A stretch of 12,192 bases of DNA. Origin: JAEZHK01 sp964575255. GTDB lineage: Bacteria; Bacillota; Clostridia; Christensenellales; Aristaeellaceae. The DNA lies in NCBI GenBank assembly GCA_964575255.1, contig CAZNPZ010000069.1, positions 1 to 12,192 on the forward strand. Direction: 5' to 3'. The translations under genes were made by a program, and so were the position numbers. Below, in pieces: positions 1 to 6,724 of this stretch. Under the pieces are notes generated by a model. The model did no database searches. It saw only the letters and a list, made by a program, of their open reading frames with translations, and was not told the DNA's origin. Positions within the stretch are counted from its first letter, which is position 1. Each line of letters opens with the position of its first letter.

Positions 1-595
1 CGGTGCGCTGCTTGTCGCCGATGGCGACCGGCAGGTTCAGGATCGCACCGAACTTCCTCGCCTGTTTGGCAAAACCCGCATCGGGTGACACCACGACGGT
101 GTTGGAGAGGTCTTCCCGCTTCATCGTTTCGCACAGCATCGGCATCGCGTACAGGTGATCCATCGGGCGCTTGAAGAAGCCCTGAACCTGGGGCGAGTGC
201 AGATCCATCGTGATGAACCGGTCGCACCCGGCCAATTCCATTGACTCGGCACAGACGCGCGCTCGAATCGACACCCTCGGCTCGTCCTTTTTATCGCCCT
301 TCGCGTACCCGAAGTAAGGCATGACCAGCGTGACCGACAATGCGTTTGAGCGCTTGAGCGCGTCGACAAAAAACAGGATCTCGACAAACTCGTCGTTGGG
401 GCTGACGCCGATGGGCTGCACGAAATAGACGTTGCGGTCTCGAACCGACTCATTGACCCGGACAAACGTGTTTCCGTCGGAAAACCGAACCACCTGCGAA
501 GCGCCCACCCTGCGCCCCATGTATCGGCACATCCGCTCCGCGAATGCGTGACCGCCACTGCCCGCGAAGACGGCTATATTGGAATCGGCAAACAC
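1..595 (-). CDS. prs: Ribose-phosphate pyrophosphokinase (PRPP synthetase), divergent type, truncated by the window edge
   Basis: The product would make PRPP from ribose-5-phosphate and ATP in the cytosol, feeding purine, pyrimidine, NAD and nucleotide-salvage pathways. The 198 visible residues align with the family from its N-terminus: RFSDG (37-41), a PNDEF segment (67-71), FFVDALKR (75-82), MPYFGYA (92-98), PRVSIRAR (106-113), MDLHSPQVQGFF (130-141) with the conserved His133, and DKQR (194-197). The C-terminal PRPP-binding loop lies beyond position 1. The GTG at 595 is chosen because an AAAGGGG Shine-Dalgarno ends 10 bases before it; an in-frame GTG at 637 lacks one. Where typical bacterial enzymes have YARQDRK, this one has YAKGDKK, so two residues known to contact ATP differ. 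It follows ridA after 61 bases, possibly in one operon. The family assignment is secure; full activity is inferred. Confidence 0.9.
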   Translation of the reverse strand, partial: MFADSNIAVFAGSGGHAFAERMCRYMGRRVGASQVVRFSDGNTFVRVNESVRDRNVYFVQPIGVSPNDEFVEILFFVDALKRSNALSVTLVMPYFGYAKGDKKDEPRVSIRARVCAESMELAGCDRFITMDLHSPQVQGFFKRPMDHLYAMPMLCETMKREDLSNTVVVSPDAGFAKQARKFGAILNLPVAIGDKQRT

Positions 596-656
596 CTTGA
601 TTACGCCCCTTTCGATTGTGAGGGAATCCGGGATCACATCTTTTGCTTCAAACGCT

Positions 657-1037
657 TCACAGCCTGATCGCTGCGGTTGCCTCGATCTCAATCAGCGCGC
701 CCATTGGGAGCGCGGCGACCTGAACGCACGAGCGGGCCGGATATGGCATCTCCAGGAATTCGCCGTAAATCGCGTTGACTTCGGAGAAATTGGCGAGATC
801 GGTCAGAAAAATGCTGACTTTCAACAGGTGTGAAAGCGTTAGACCCATTTCCTCCAGCACAGTCTTCAAATTGGTAAGCGCCTGACGCGCCTGCGCGCCG
901 ATGCCCTCCGCCAGTTTGCCAGTGGATGGTTCGATCGGCAGCATGCCCGACAAGTACGCGGTCTCCCCCTGAATCACCGCCGTCGAATAAGGGCCTACCG
1001 CCTTGGGTCCGCGTTCCGTCAGAAAAACCTTTTTCAC
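657..1037 (-). CDS. ridA: RidA (YjgF/YER057c/UK114) family enamine/imine deaminase
   Basis: RidA proteins are small cytosolic trimers that hydrolyse reactive enamine/imine intermediates released by PLP enzymes, such as 2-aminoacrylate from serine dehydratase. The 126-residue product has the family's usual length. It carries the N-terminal GPYSTAV motif (15-21), YLSGMLPI (28-35), the central helix TNLKTVLEEMG (55-65), and the C-terminal PARSCVQVAALPMGALIEIEA signature (100-120). Arg102 matches the conserved substrate-carboxylate arginine and Glu118/Glu120 fill the usual acidic positions. A GTG start at 1037 is chosen because GGAGGG sits 6 bases upstream. An ATG at 1079 would add 14 residues, lacks a ribosome site and would lie inside the predicted promoter. 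In Bacillus subtilis the homologue (yabJ) lies a few genes from prs, and here it directly precedes prs. The exact substrate cannot be read from sequence. Confidence 0.92.
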   Translation of the reverse strand: MKKVFLTERGPKAVGPYSTAVIQGETAYLSGMLPIEPSTGKLAEGIGAQARQALTNLKTVLEEMGLTLSHLLKVSIFLTDLANFSEVNAIYGEFLEMPYPARSCVQVAALPMGALIEIEATAAIRL

Positions 1038-1066
1038 CCGTATCCCTCCGTATGTAATATTGCCAG

Positions 1067-1096
1067 ATTTACCCGCCATATGCCGCGACAGGTCAA
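1067..1096 (-). promoter_or_regulatory. Possible sigma-A promoter for ridA (weak -10)
   Basis: Reading on the minus strand, a TTGACC box (1091-1096, 5 of 6 to the -35 consensus) is followed after 18 bases by GTAAAT (1067-1072, 3 of 6). Its predicted start would fall downstream of the ATG at 1079, which agrees with the GTG start chosen for ridA. The poor -10 keeps this tentative. Confidence 0.35.
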
Positions 1097-1176
1097 CAAT
1101 GCGATTCGGTTCATGTCTGCTAAATCGCTACGGCTTCCGACGGTATACACAGCCGGGCGTCGCGCTGGGCCGGGCG

Positions 1177-2610
1177 CTACGGCAGTACCTCCTCGTCGCG
1201 CTCATGAATGCCAACCCAGTATACCGGGGGCGACGGGAAATAATAATCTGTGTGCAGTTCGACGCGCTTGTCCCCGGCCAGTTCGCCGGTAACCCGGTCA
1301 TAGTAGCAGATGAATGCACGGGATTTTACGCCCGGCTTTCCTTCGCTTTCGAGCACTTTCTCATCGGTGTAATAGGCATGCTTCCCCGTGGTGTCTTTGA
1401 TTCTTCTCTCGGATGTCGCGGGGATGTTATCCTGAATGATCTCGCTCTCCAGTTCGATCCGATACTCGGTGGGTTTGCCGTAGATGCGCACCTGCGCCTT
1501 CTCGGTATCCACGGAGGTGAAGATGTAGATCGTTGAATCCCGATTGTTGGTGAAGACCAGATCCTTCCCGCTTTCACTGACGGTCGCATCCAGGCTCGGA
1601 TAGATGTATTTGACCGTCATGGTATGTTGATAGCGCGTCTCGACCGTCATACCGGCGCGCAGCACCGCGTTATACAGCGTCGTCGAAGCCTGGCAGACGC
1701 CGCCGCCGATGCCCTGCTGCACGGTCGTTCCTGCAAACTCCGGCGCTTCCTTGAAGCCGTTCTCAACCGTGCGCCTGCCGACCACCTTGTTAAAGGATAT
1801 GGTTTCTCCCGGATGCACCGCGAATCCATCGAACTTTTTCAGCGCGCGGTGGATGTTGCTGGTTCGATTCCGAGTGGACGACTTGGTGGACGTACTGCAG
1901 GTTGCGATCAGCTGCGTGCCGTTCTTCAGTTCATCGGATGTGATGGCCGGCTTGACCAACTGGGCGACCAACTGGATCTGCGGCGCGGAGCCCTCCACGA
2001 TTACCTTTTTCAACGCGTCCTTCAGCGCGTCGCCATCCAGCGCCTGCCCGTCCCTGGACTGGGTGACCGTCAGCTGTTCGCCGACGTCTACGATGACCGT
2101 CGCGTCCACCGGCGCTATATCGATCTCGCTCTTAATGGATGACACGAACTGATCCAGCAGCGCCTCGTCATACGTAAGGTCGCTGTTGAACGCGACGGTG
2201 TGATCCCTGAGGTAGTCCTGCTGTGAACGCTTCTGAAAGAAATTCCCCGTGTGGCCAAAATTCCACGCGAGCGCAAGTTGCGTCTTATAGTCCATCGTCG
2301 CGCCCAGCATCGACGGCGTCAGCGTCCAGGTTTTGTCCTGATAGCGGAGCGTAATGGCGTTCTGATTCAGGCGCTGGTCAGCCATGTCGCTGACTTTTTT
2401 GTATCCTTCTTCGTAGGAATAGCCACCCAGCGAAATGCCATTGACGTATACGCCTTTCAGGAAGCCGCTGGGCGCTGTGGTCAGACGAATGATGGTGATA
2501 ATGACAAACACGACGGCTGCGACGATCAGCGCCATGACGGCAAGGCTGACGATGCCCCGCATGGCAGTTCGGCGCTTCCGGACGATTCGTCTCCTTTCGC
2601 TTTGCGTCAT
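1177..2610 (-). CDS. VanW-family envelope protein with N-terminal membrane anchor (YoaR-like)
   Basis: The 477-residue protein begins with a basic cytoplasmic stretch (about 1-18) and one membrane segment (about 19-41), so most of it should lie outside the membrane. Residues about 50-225 resemble the putative peptidoglycan-binding domain found before VanW domains (GVYVNGISLGGYSYEEG at 53-69 and a tandem related half). The VanW domain proper spans about 250-380, with FAVHPGETISFN (263-274), VGRRTVENGF (277-286), and the hallmark GIGGGVCQASTTLYNA (300-315). The C-terminal part (about 383-460) looks like a G5-type beta domain. VanW was named from vancomycin-resistance clusters, but its biochemical role is unknown, and no resistance genes are nearby, so no resistance function should be inferred. 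The ATG at 2610 has AAAGG about 10 bases upstream. It is flanked by its own promoter and by ridA, and is probably transcribed alone or with ridA-prs. Confidence 0.88.
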   Translation of the reverse strand: MTQSERRRIVRKRRTAMRGIVSLAVMALIVAAVVFVIITIIRLTTAPSGFLKGVYVNGISLGGYSYEEGYKKVSDMADQRLNQNAITLRYQDKTWTLTPSMLGATMDYKTQLALAWNFGHTGNFFQKRSQQDYLRDHTVAFNSDLTYDEALLDQFVSSIKSEIDIAPVDATVIVDVGEQLTVTQSRDGQALDGDALKDALKKVIVEGSAPQIQLVAQLVKPAITSDELKNGTQLIATCSTSTKSSTRNRTSNIHRALKKFDGFAVHPGETISFNKVVGRRTVENGFKEAPEFAGTTVQQGIGGGVCQASTTLYNAVLRAGMTVETRYQHTMTVKYIYPSLDATVSESGKDLVFTNNRDSTIYIFTSVDTEKAQVRIYGKPTEYRIELESEIIQDNIPATSERRIKDTTGKHAYYTDEKVLESEGKPGVKSRAFICYYDRVTGELAGDKRVELHTDYYFPSPPVYWVGIHERDEEVLP

Positions 2611-2640
2611 CAGCAGGCGCCCTTTCTTAAGATGTGTACA

Positions 2641-2669
2641 AGTATACCATAGATTTGGCAGGCTTGCAT
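2641..2669 (-). promoter_or_regulatory. Sigma-A-type extended -10 promoter for the VanW-family gene
   Basis: The minus strand has TATACT (2641-2646) preceded by TGG, giving an extended -10 TGnTATAAT type. A poor -35 (ATGCAA, 3 of 6) lies 17 bases upstream at 2664-2669. Predicted transcription would start near 2634, leaving a leader of about 24 bases with the ribosome site. It lies between the ftsH hairpins and the gene, where a promoter is needed. Confidence 0.55.
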
Positions 2670-2718
2670 GGTTTATGACGTAAATTCGTGACTGCCCGTT
2701 GCATTTTCGGACAAATTG

Positions 2719-2759
2719 AGCCGGTATGGGCGTAGCAACTGCGTCGGCCCGTACCGGCT
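2719..2759 (-). repeat. Thirteen-base inverted repeat, second hairpin after ftsH
   Basis: Arms 2719-2731 (AGCCGGTATGGGC) and 2747-2759 (GCCCGTACCGGCT) enclose a 15-base loop. Twelve of 13 pairs are Watson-Crick. The odd pair is G-U if transcribed from the plus strand but A-C on the minus strand. No good U-tract follows in either direction. It could back up the ftsH terminator or be a small intergenic repeat. Confidence 0.55.
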
Positions 2760-2762
2760 ATA

Positions 2763-2790
2763 GAAAGCCGCAAATCGCTTTGTGGCTTTC
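2763..2790 (-). terminator. Probable intrinsic terminator of ftsH
   Basis: This hairpin begins 4 bases past the ftsH stop codon. The plus strand reads GAAAGCC-G-CAAA, a TCGC loop, then TTTG-T-GGCTTTC, giving a 12-pair stem with one non-Watson-Crick position. On the minus strand the 3' side runs into a modest T-rich tail (TTTCTATA) and the 5' side is preceded by A-rich sequence. The tail is weak, so termination efficiency is uncertain. Confidence 0.45.
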
Positions 2791-2794
2791 AACT

Positions 2795-4750
2795 TTAAAA
2801 GGCGGGCGCTGCGCCTGGCGCGATGTCCGTCGCGCCGGATGCGTCTTCCGGCTGCGCGCCGGGCCCGGCGATCTTCAGGAATTCCTCGCGATCCAGTTTT
2901 TCCTTCTGGATCAACATCGCGGCCAGGCTGTCCAGTTTATCGCGGTGCGCCTTCAGGATGATCAGCGCGCGTTCATAGCTGGAATCCAATAGGCGCCTGA
3001 CTTCGCTGTCGATCTGCGCATTGACGTCCTCCGAGAAAGTGGAGCGAGTCTGAGAGAAGTCTCGACCCAGGAACACCTCATGCTCGCCGCCCAGGAAGAT
3101 CGGGCCGAGCTTATCGCTCATGCCGTATTCGGTGACCATGCTACGCGCGATCTGGGTGGCGCGCTTGAGGTCGCTGGTGGAACCGGTGGAGACGTCGCCC
3201 AACACCAGCCGCTCCGCGCAGTGGCCGCCCATCATGCCGCTCATCTGTGCCTGCAGGCGCGCGCTGGAGATGTAGTTGACCTCTTTATCCGGCAGGTACA
3301 TCGTATACCCGCCCGCGCCGCGGCCGCGCGGGATGATCGAGATCTCGTGCACCTTGTCGCACTCCGGGATGTGGTGCATGACGATCGCGTGACCTGCTTC
3401 GTGGTAGGCGACCAGTCGTTTATCGTCTTCGGTGACCTTGTGGCTCTTCTTTTCCGGGCCTGCGCTGACCTTCGTGATGGCTTCTTCCAAAGTGTCCATC
3501 GTGATCGTGCGCTTGCCCGCGCGCGCGGTCAAAATCGCACCCTCGTTCATCACGTTTTCAAGGTCGGCCCCGGTGAAGTAGGGTGTTCGGCGCGCAAGCA
3601 CGTCCAGATTGACGCTTGGGTCAAGCGGTTTGCCGCGCGCGTGAATCTTCAGGATTTCCTCGCGGCCTTTGACGTCCGGGTAGTTGACCGTCACCTGCCG
3701 GTCAAAACGGCCGGGTCTAAGTAGCGCCGGATCCAGGATGTCCGCGCGGTTGGTGGCCGCCATCACGATGACGCCCTCGTTGTGTGAGAAGCCGTCCATT
3801 TCAACCAGGAGCTGGTTCAGCGTCTGCTCGCGTTCGTCGTGCCCGCCGCCGAGACCCGCGCCACGTTGGCGGCCCACCGCGTCGATCTCATCGATGAACA
3901 CGATCGCGGGCGCGGCCTTCTTGGCCTGATCAAACAGGTCGCGGACGCGGCTCGCGCCGACGCCGACGAACATCTCCACGAAATCGGAACCGGAAATGGT
4001 GAAGAACGGAACGCCCGCCTCGCCGGACACGGCCCTGGCCAAAAGCGTCTTGCCGGTACCCGGAGGGCCCACCAGCAGCACACCCTTGGGGATGCGCGCG
4101 CCCACGTCGGTAAAACGCTTGGGATCCTTCAGGAAATCGACAATCTCGCGCAGTTCTTCCTTCTCTTCATCTGCACCCGCGACGTCGTCAAATGTGACCT
4201 TGTTCTTGCTGGGGTCGGTCAGGCGCGCGCGGCTCTTGCCGAAACTCATCACGCCGCCCTTGCCCGCGCCGGTCTGCTGGCGCATCATGAAGTACCAGAA
4301 GACGCCGAACAGGCCCATCGTGACCAGGAGCGGAACCCAGTCCATCCACCAGGGCGTGGTCGCAGGCTCGGCGTTCGAGACGTTGAATGTATAATCAATC
4401 GTGCCGGTATCGTTGGCGGAAATGCCCAACCGTTTGGCGTAAATGGCGTCCACATCGTCCCAAAAACGATCCGCGGAATTGATCACCGTCATGATGTCAT
4501 ATCGGTTCGGAAACTCCGTTACAGGTATCTGGCTGTCTTTACTTAATGCGATGAGGACATGATTGTCCATTAACTTGATCTGAGAAACGCCATCTTTCTC
4601 GATCAATTTCAGAAAATCGGAATAATCCATCCGGGTCACAGAGTCCCTGGTTCCGGAACCGAACATGTTGACAAGCAACAAAATGATGGCCAGCAACACA
4701 AGGTACATCAGCGGGCCCTGGAGATACCGCATGAATTTGTTTTGATTCAA
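2795..4750 (-). CDS. ftsH: ATP-dependent zinc metalloprotease FtsH
   Basis: FtsH is a membrane-anchored hexameric AAA+ protease that extracts and degrades misfolded membrane proteins and short-lived regulators; in Bacillus it is also needed for normal sporulation. The 651-residue protein has two membrane segments (about 12-30 and 135-156) around an extracytoplasmic domain, an AAA module with Walker A GPPGTGKT (228-235), Walker B VFIDEID (284-290), and the second region of homology (332-351, arginine-finger RPGRFDR). The M41 protease domain has the zinc motif HEAGH (450-454) and third ligand Asp527. The C-terminal tail is Pro/Ala-rich. Translation is assigned to a TTG at 4750, which has GAGGGG 9 bases upstream; the first ATG (codon 7) has no ribosome site. 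It follows hpt, the conserved tilS-hpt-ftsH order, but has its own strong promoter. All catalytic residues are present. Confidence 0.97.
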   Translation of the reverse strand: MNQNKFMRYLQGPLMYLVLLAIILLLVNMFGSGTRDSVTRMDYSDFLKLIEKDGVSQIKLMDNHVLIALSKDSQIPVTEFPNRYDIMTVINSADRFWDDVDAIYAKRLGISANDTGTIDYTFNVSNAEPATTPWWMDWVPLLVTMGLFGVFWYFMMRQQTGAGKGGVMSFGKSRARLTDPSKNKVTFDDVAGADEEKEELREIVDFLKDPKRFTDVGARIPKGVLLVGPPGTGKTLLARAVSGEAGVPFFTISGSDFVEMFVGVGASRVRDLFDQAKKAAPAIVFIDEIDAVGRQRGAGLGGGHDEREQTLNQLLVEMDGFSHNEGVIVMAATNRADILDPALLRPGRFDRQVTVNYPDVKGREEILKIHARGKPLDPSVNLDVLARRTPYFTGADLENVMNEGAILTARAGKRTITMDTLEEAITKVSAGPEKKSHKVTEDDKRLVAYHEAGHAIVMHHIPECDKVHEISIIPRGRGAGGYTMYLPDKEVNYISSARLQAQMSGMMGGHCAERLVLGDVSTGSTSDLKRATQIARSMVTEYGMSDKLGPIFLGGEHEVFLGRDFSQTRSTFSEDVNAQIDSEVRRLLDSSYERALIILKAHRDKLDSLAAMLIQKEKLDREEFLKIAGPGAQPEDASGATDIAPGAAPAF

Positions 4751-4792
4751 AGTAAGAAACCCCTCGCTTTCCGAAGCGCGCAGTCTATGTGT

Positions 4793-4821
4793 ATTATATC
4801 AGCAGAGGCATTCGAATTCAA
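4793..4821 (-). promoter_or_regulatory. Strong sigma-A extended -10 promoter for ftsH
   Basis: The minus strand shows a perfect TATAAT (4793-4798) preceded by TGA, making an extended -10, and TTGAAT (4816-4821, 4 of 6 to TTGACA) exactly 17 bases upstream. Predicted transcription starts near 4786, giving a leader of about 36 bases that includes the GAGGGG ribosome site. The promoter sits in the 80-base hpt-ftsH gap, so ftsH can be expressed apart from tilS-hpt. Confidence 0.8.
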
Positions 4822-4830
4822 ACGCCAGCG

Positions 4831-5373
4831 TTAGTCTTTTGTGTAAATTTCAGGCTTCAGCACGCCGATGACCGGCAGATTTCGGTACAATTCCGCGTAA
4901 TCCAGTCCATACCCTACGACGAAATCATCCGGAATCACAAACCCACGGTAATCCACGTCCACATGGGTGCGGCGGCGCTCCGGTTTGTCCAGAAGCACGC
5001 ACACCTTCATGGATGCCGCGCCTCGCGCGAACAGCGTTTGTTTGAGAAACGCCAGCGACATGCCGCTGTCAATGATATCCTCGACCAGAATCACATGCCG
5101 CCCGTCGATGGGTTTGTCCAGATCCTTCATGATCCGGACGACGCCGGTGGAGCGGGTCGCGCTGCCATAGCTGGAAATCGCCATAAAATCCATAGAGAGT
5201 GGAATGTCGATCGCGCGGATCAGGTCGGAAAAAAACACGACCGCGCCTTTTAATATGCCGACCATCAACAGATCCTTGCCCGCGTAATCGCGGGAAATCT
5301 CTCTGCCAAGCCTCGCGACGCATTCGCGGATCTGCGCTTCGTCGTACAAAATTTCCTTGAGATCATGCATCAT
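4831..5373 (-). CDS. hpt: Hypoxanthine phosphoribosyltransferase
   Basis: This purine-salvage enzyme joins hypoxanthine or guanine to PRPP, giving IMP or GMP. The 180-residue length is typical. Visible motifs are the ILKGA pyrophosphate-contact segment (40-44), the flexible-loop dipeptide Ser-Tyr (68-69), the PRPP signature VILVEDIIDSGMSL (94-107) with adjacent acidic residues, LLDKPERR (127-134) with the purine-contact lysine 130, and the C-terminal GLDYAELYRNLPVIGVLKPEIY signature (156-177). The start has two consecutive ATG codons (5373 and 5370); GGAGGG lies 7 bases before the first. The first 11 bases overlap the end of tilS, implying translational coupling. It uses the PRPP that prs, encoded in the same window, would make. 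In B. subtilis HprT and TilS also influence ftsH expression, which suits this arrangement; whether that holds here is unknown. Confidence 0.96.
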   Translation of the reverse strand: MMHDLKEILYDEAQIRECVARLGREISRDYAGKDLLMVGILKGAVVFFSDLIRAIDIPLSMDFMAISSYGSATRSTGVVRIMKDLDKPIDGRHVILVEDIIDSGMSLAFLKQTLFARGAASMKVCVLLDKPERRRTHVDVDYRGFVIPDDFVVGYGLDYAELYRNLPVIGVLKPEIYTKD

Positions 5374-6652
5374 GGGGAGTCCCTCCGTCTTGCTTTGGTA
5401 TGTAGGTCAATTCCAGCGCCTCGGAATCATTGCGGAGCGCAGCGTGGTTTGAAATGCCAACGCCGATCACCCACAGAATTTCATGGCCGTCCGCGAGCAG
5501 CGGAAGCCGGTCTCTCAGCGGCCTGTCGATCTTGCGATCCGTCAGGTAGTCGGACAGGCTTTTACTGCCGTTTGTGCCCAGCGGGCTGATGCGGTCGCCC
5601 TGCATTCTTGTGCGAAGGACGGCGTTTTCCACCGAACGCCGATCCAGTACCTGTCGAAATCCATTAGAATACTCCGGTCTGTTTTCGGCGGGTGCTGTAT
5701 GGATGGTTCCGAGCAGCCAATCTGGGTTCACGCGTTCATCCGTCAGGTACAGCCGCCCGCCCGAACGCTCCGCATTCACACCCGAAGCTTTGACAATTCC
5801 CTGCGGCGAGAAATATAAGTCAGCAAGCCTTGTAATAATACTGTGGTCTGATTCCGGTAGATAACGCCTGAGCGCGCGTCGCACAAGCGCCCGATGCGCG
5901 GGAATCACCTTCAATGCGTATAGTCCCAAATCAATTTGCGTGCCGTTTTCTTTCAGGAAATCATCGGCCATCCGGTCCAAGAAATCCGATTCCTCCGCGG
6001 AAATTTCCGCGAACCGGCTGATCGCGGCTTCCGCGCCCGGATATATTGTCTTGATCTCCGGCAGGACGACAGACCTCAGTCTGTTTCTGGGCGTGTCCAG
6101 GATCGCGTTGGTCTCGTCGGTGCGCCATTCCTGCGAACGCTCTTTCAAAAACAGAATAAGGTCTGTTTTGAGTGTGTGCAGCAGTGGGTGAACCCAAACT
6201 CCCGCGCGCGGTCGGATGCCCGCCGCGCCTTTCGTTCCCGTGCCTCGAAAAAGGTGCATGAGAACCGTTTCCGCCTGATCGTCCAAATGGTGGGCGGTTG
6301 CGATCACGTCCGCTCCGGCTTTTCGCCTGGCGTCCTCCAGAAACGCACGGCGCGCGTCCCGCGCCGCGGTCTCAAGGCCGATGCGCCTGACACGCGCAAG
6401 CTTCGGAACGTCCTCCGACCCTTCCAGCAGCGGAACCGCCAGCCTTTTGCACAGTTCCCGTACAAATCGCGCGTCATCGGCTGAACCGGATCTGATCCGG
6501 TGATCGAAGTGCGCGACCGTCAGCCGGATCTCGCCCCGATCCGCTTTTTCCTTGAGCAATAAAAGGAGCGCCACCGAATCCGCGCCGCCGGATACCGCGC
6601 ACAGCACATGCTCGCCCGGTTGAAAATCCTCCGAAAGCGCTACCTTCGGCAT
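5363..6652 (-). CDS. tilS: tRNA(Ile)-lysidine synthetase
   Basis: TilS attaches lysine to the wobble C34 of the tRNA-Ile with CAU anticodon, using ATP, so that the tRNA reads AUA and accepts isoleucine; it is essential in nearly all bacteria. The 429-residue protein has the PP-loop SGGADS (21-26), HFDHRIR (48-54), AARDARRAFLE (96-106), HHLDDQAET (121-129) and RGTGTKGAAGI (136-146), followed by the TilS substrate-binding and C-terminal domains (GDRISPLG and KSLSDYLTDRKI near the end). The ATG at 6652 is chosen because GGGAGG lies 4 bases upstream. Frames extending to 6724 would add 24 residues without a ribosome site and would start upstream of the predicted transcription start. It overlaps hpt by 11 bases. 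The conserved neighbours hpt and ftsH follow. Confidence 0.95.
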   Translation of the reverse strand: MPKVALSEDFQPGEHVLCAVSGGADSVALLLLLKEKADRGEIRLTVAHFDHRIRSGSADDARFVRELCKRLAVPLLEGSEDVPKLARVRRIGLETAARDARRAFLEDARRKAGADVIATAHHLDDQAETVLMHLFRGTGTKGAAGIRPRAGVWVHPLLHTLKTDLILFLKERSQEWRTDETNAILDTPRNRLRSVVLPEIKTIYPGAEAAISRFAEISAEESDFLDRMADDFLKENGTQIDLGLYALKVIPAHRALVRRALRRYLPESDHSIITRLADLYFSPQGIVKASGVNAERSGGRLYLTDERVNPDWLLGTIHTAPAENRPEYSNGFRQVLDRRSVENAVLRTRMQGDRISPLGTNGSKSLSDYLTDRKIDRPLRDRLPLLADGHEILWVIGVGISNHAALRNDSEALELTYIPKQDGGTPHDA

Positions 6653-6689
6653 GCTCCCTCCCATGCGTTCCCATTCAGGGACGCATTCT

Positions 6690-6718
6690 ATTGTACTCAG
6701 AAAATCGCCGTCGCGCAA
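6690..6718 (-). promoter_or_regulatory. Sigma-A promoter for tilS-hpt
   Basis: The minus strand has TTGCGC (6713-6718, 3 of 6, with the key TTG) and TACAAT (6690-6695, 5 of 6) separated by exactly 17 bases. The predicted start is near 6683, about 30 bases before the tilS ATG. It lies in the 72-base gap after dacF, allowing separate expression of the housekeeping tilS-hpt pair from the sporulation-linked gene upstream. Confidence 0.6.
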
Positions 6719-6724
6719 GGGCAA

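Noticed and set aside
1126..1183. Nine-base direct repeat CGCTACGGC at 1126 and 1175, and repeated GCCGGGCG between ridA and the VanW gene
   Set aside because: Short GC-rich repeats of this length are common by chance. They are direct rather than inverted, so they form no terminator stem, and nothing suggests a mobile element.
1177..2610. Vancomycin-resistance interpretation of the VanW-domain gene
   Set aside because: VanW domains are widespread in ordinary Bacillota envelope proteins. No vanHAX, vanY or vanRS-like gene is nearby.
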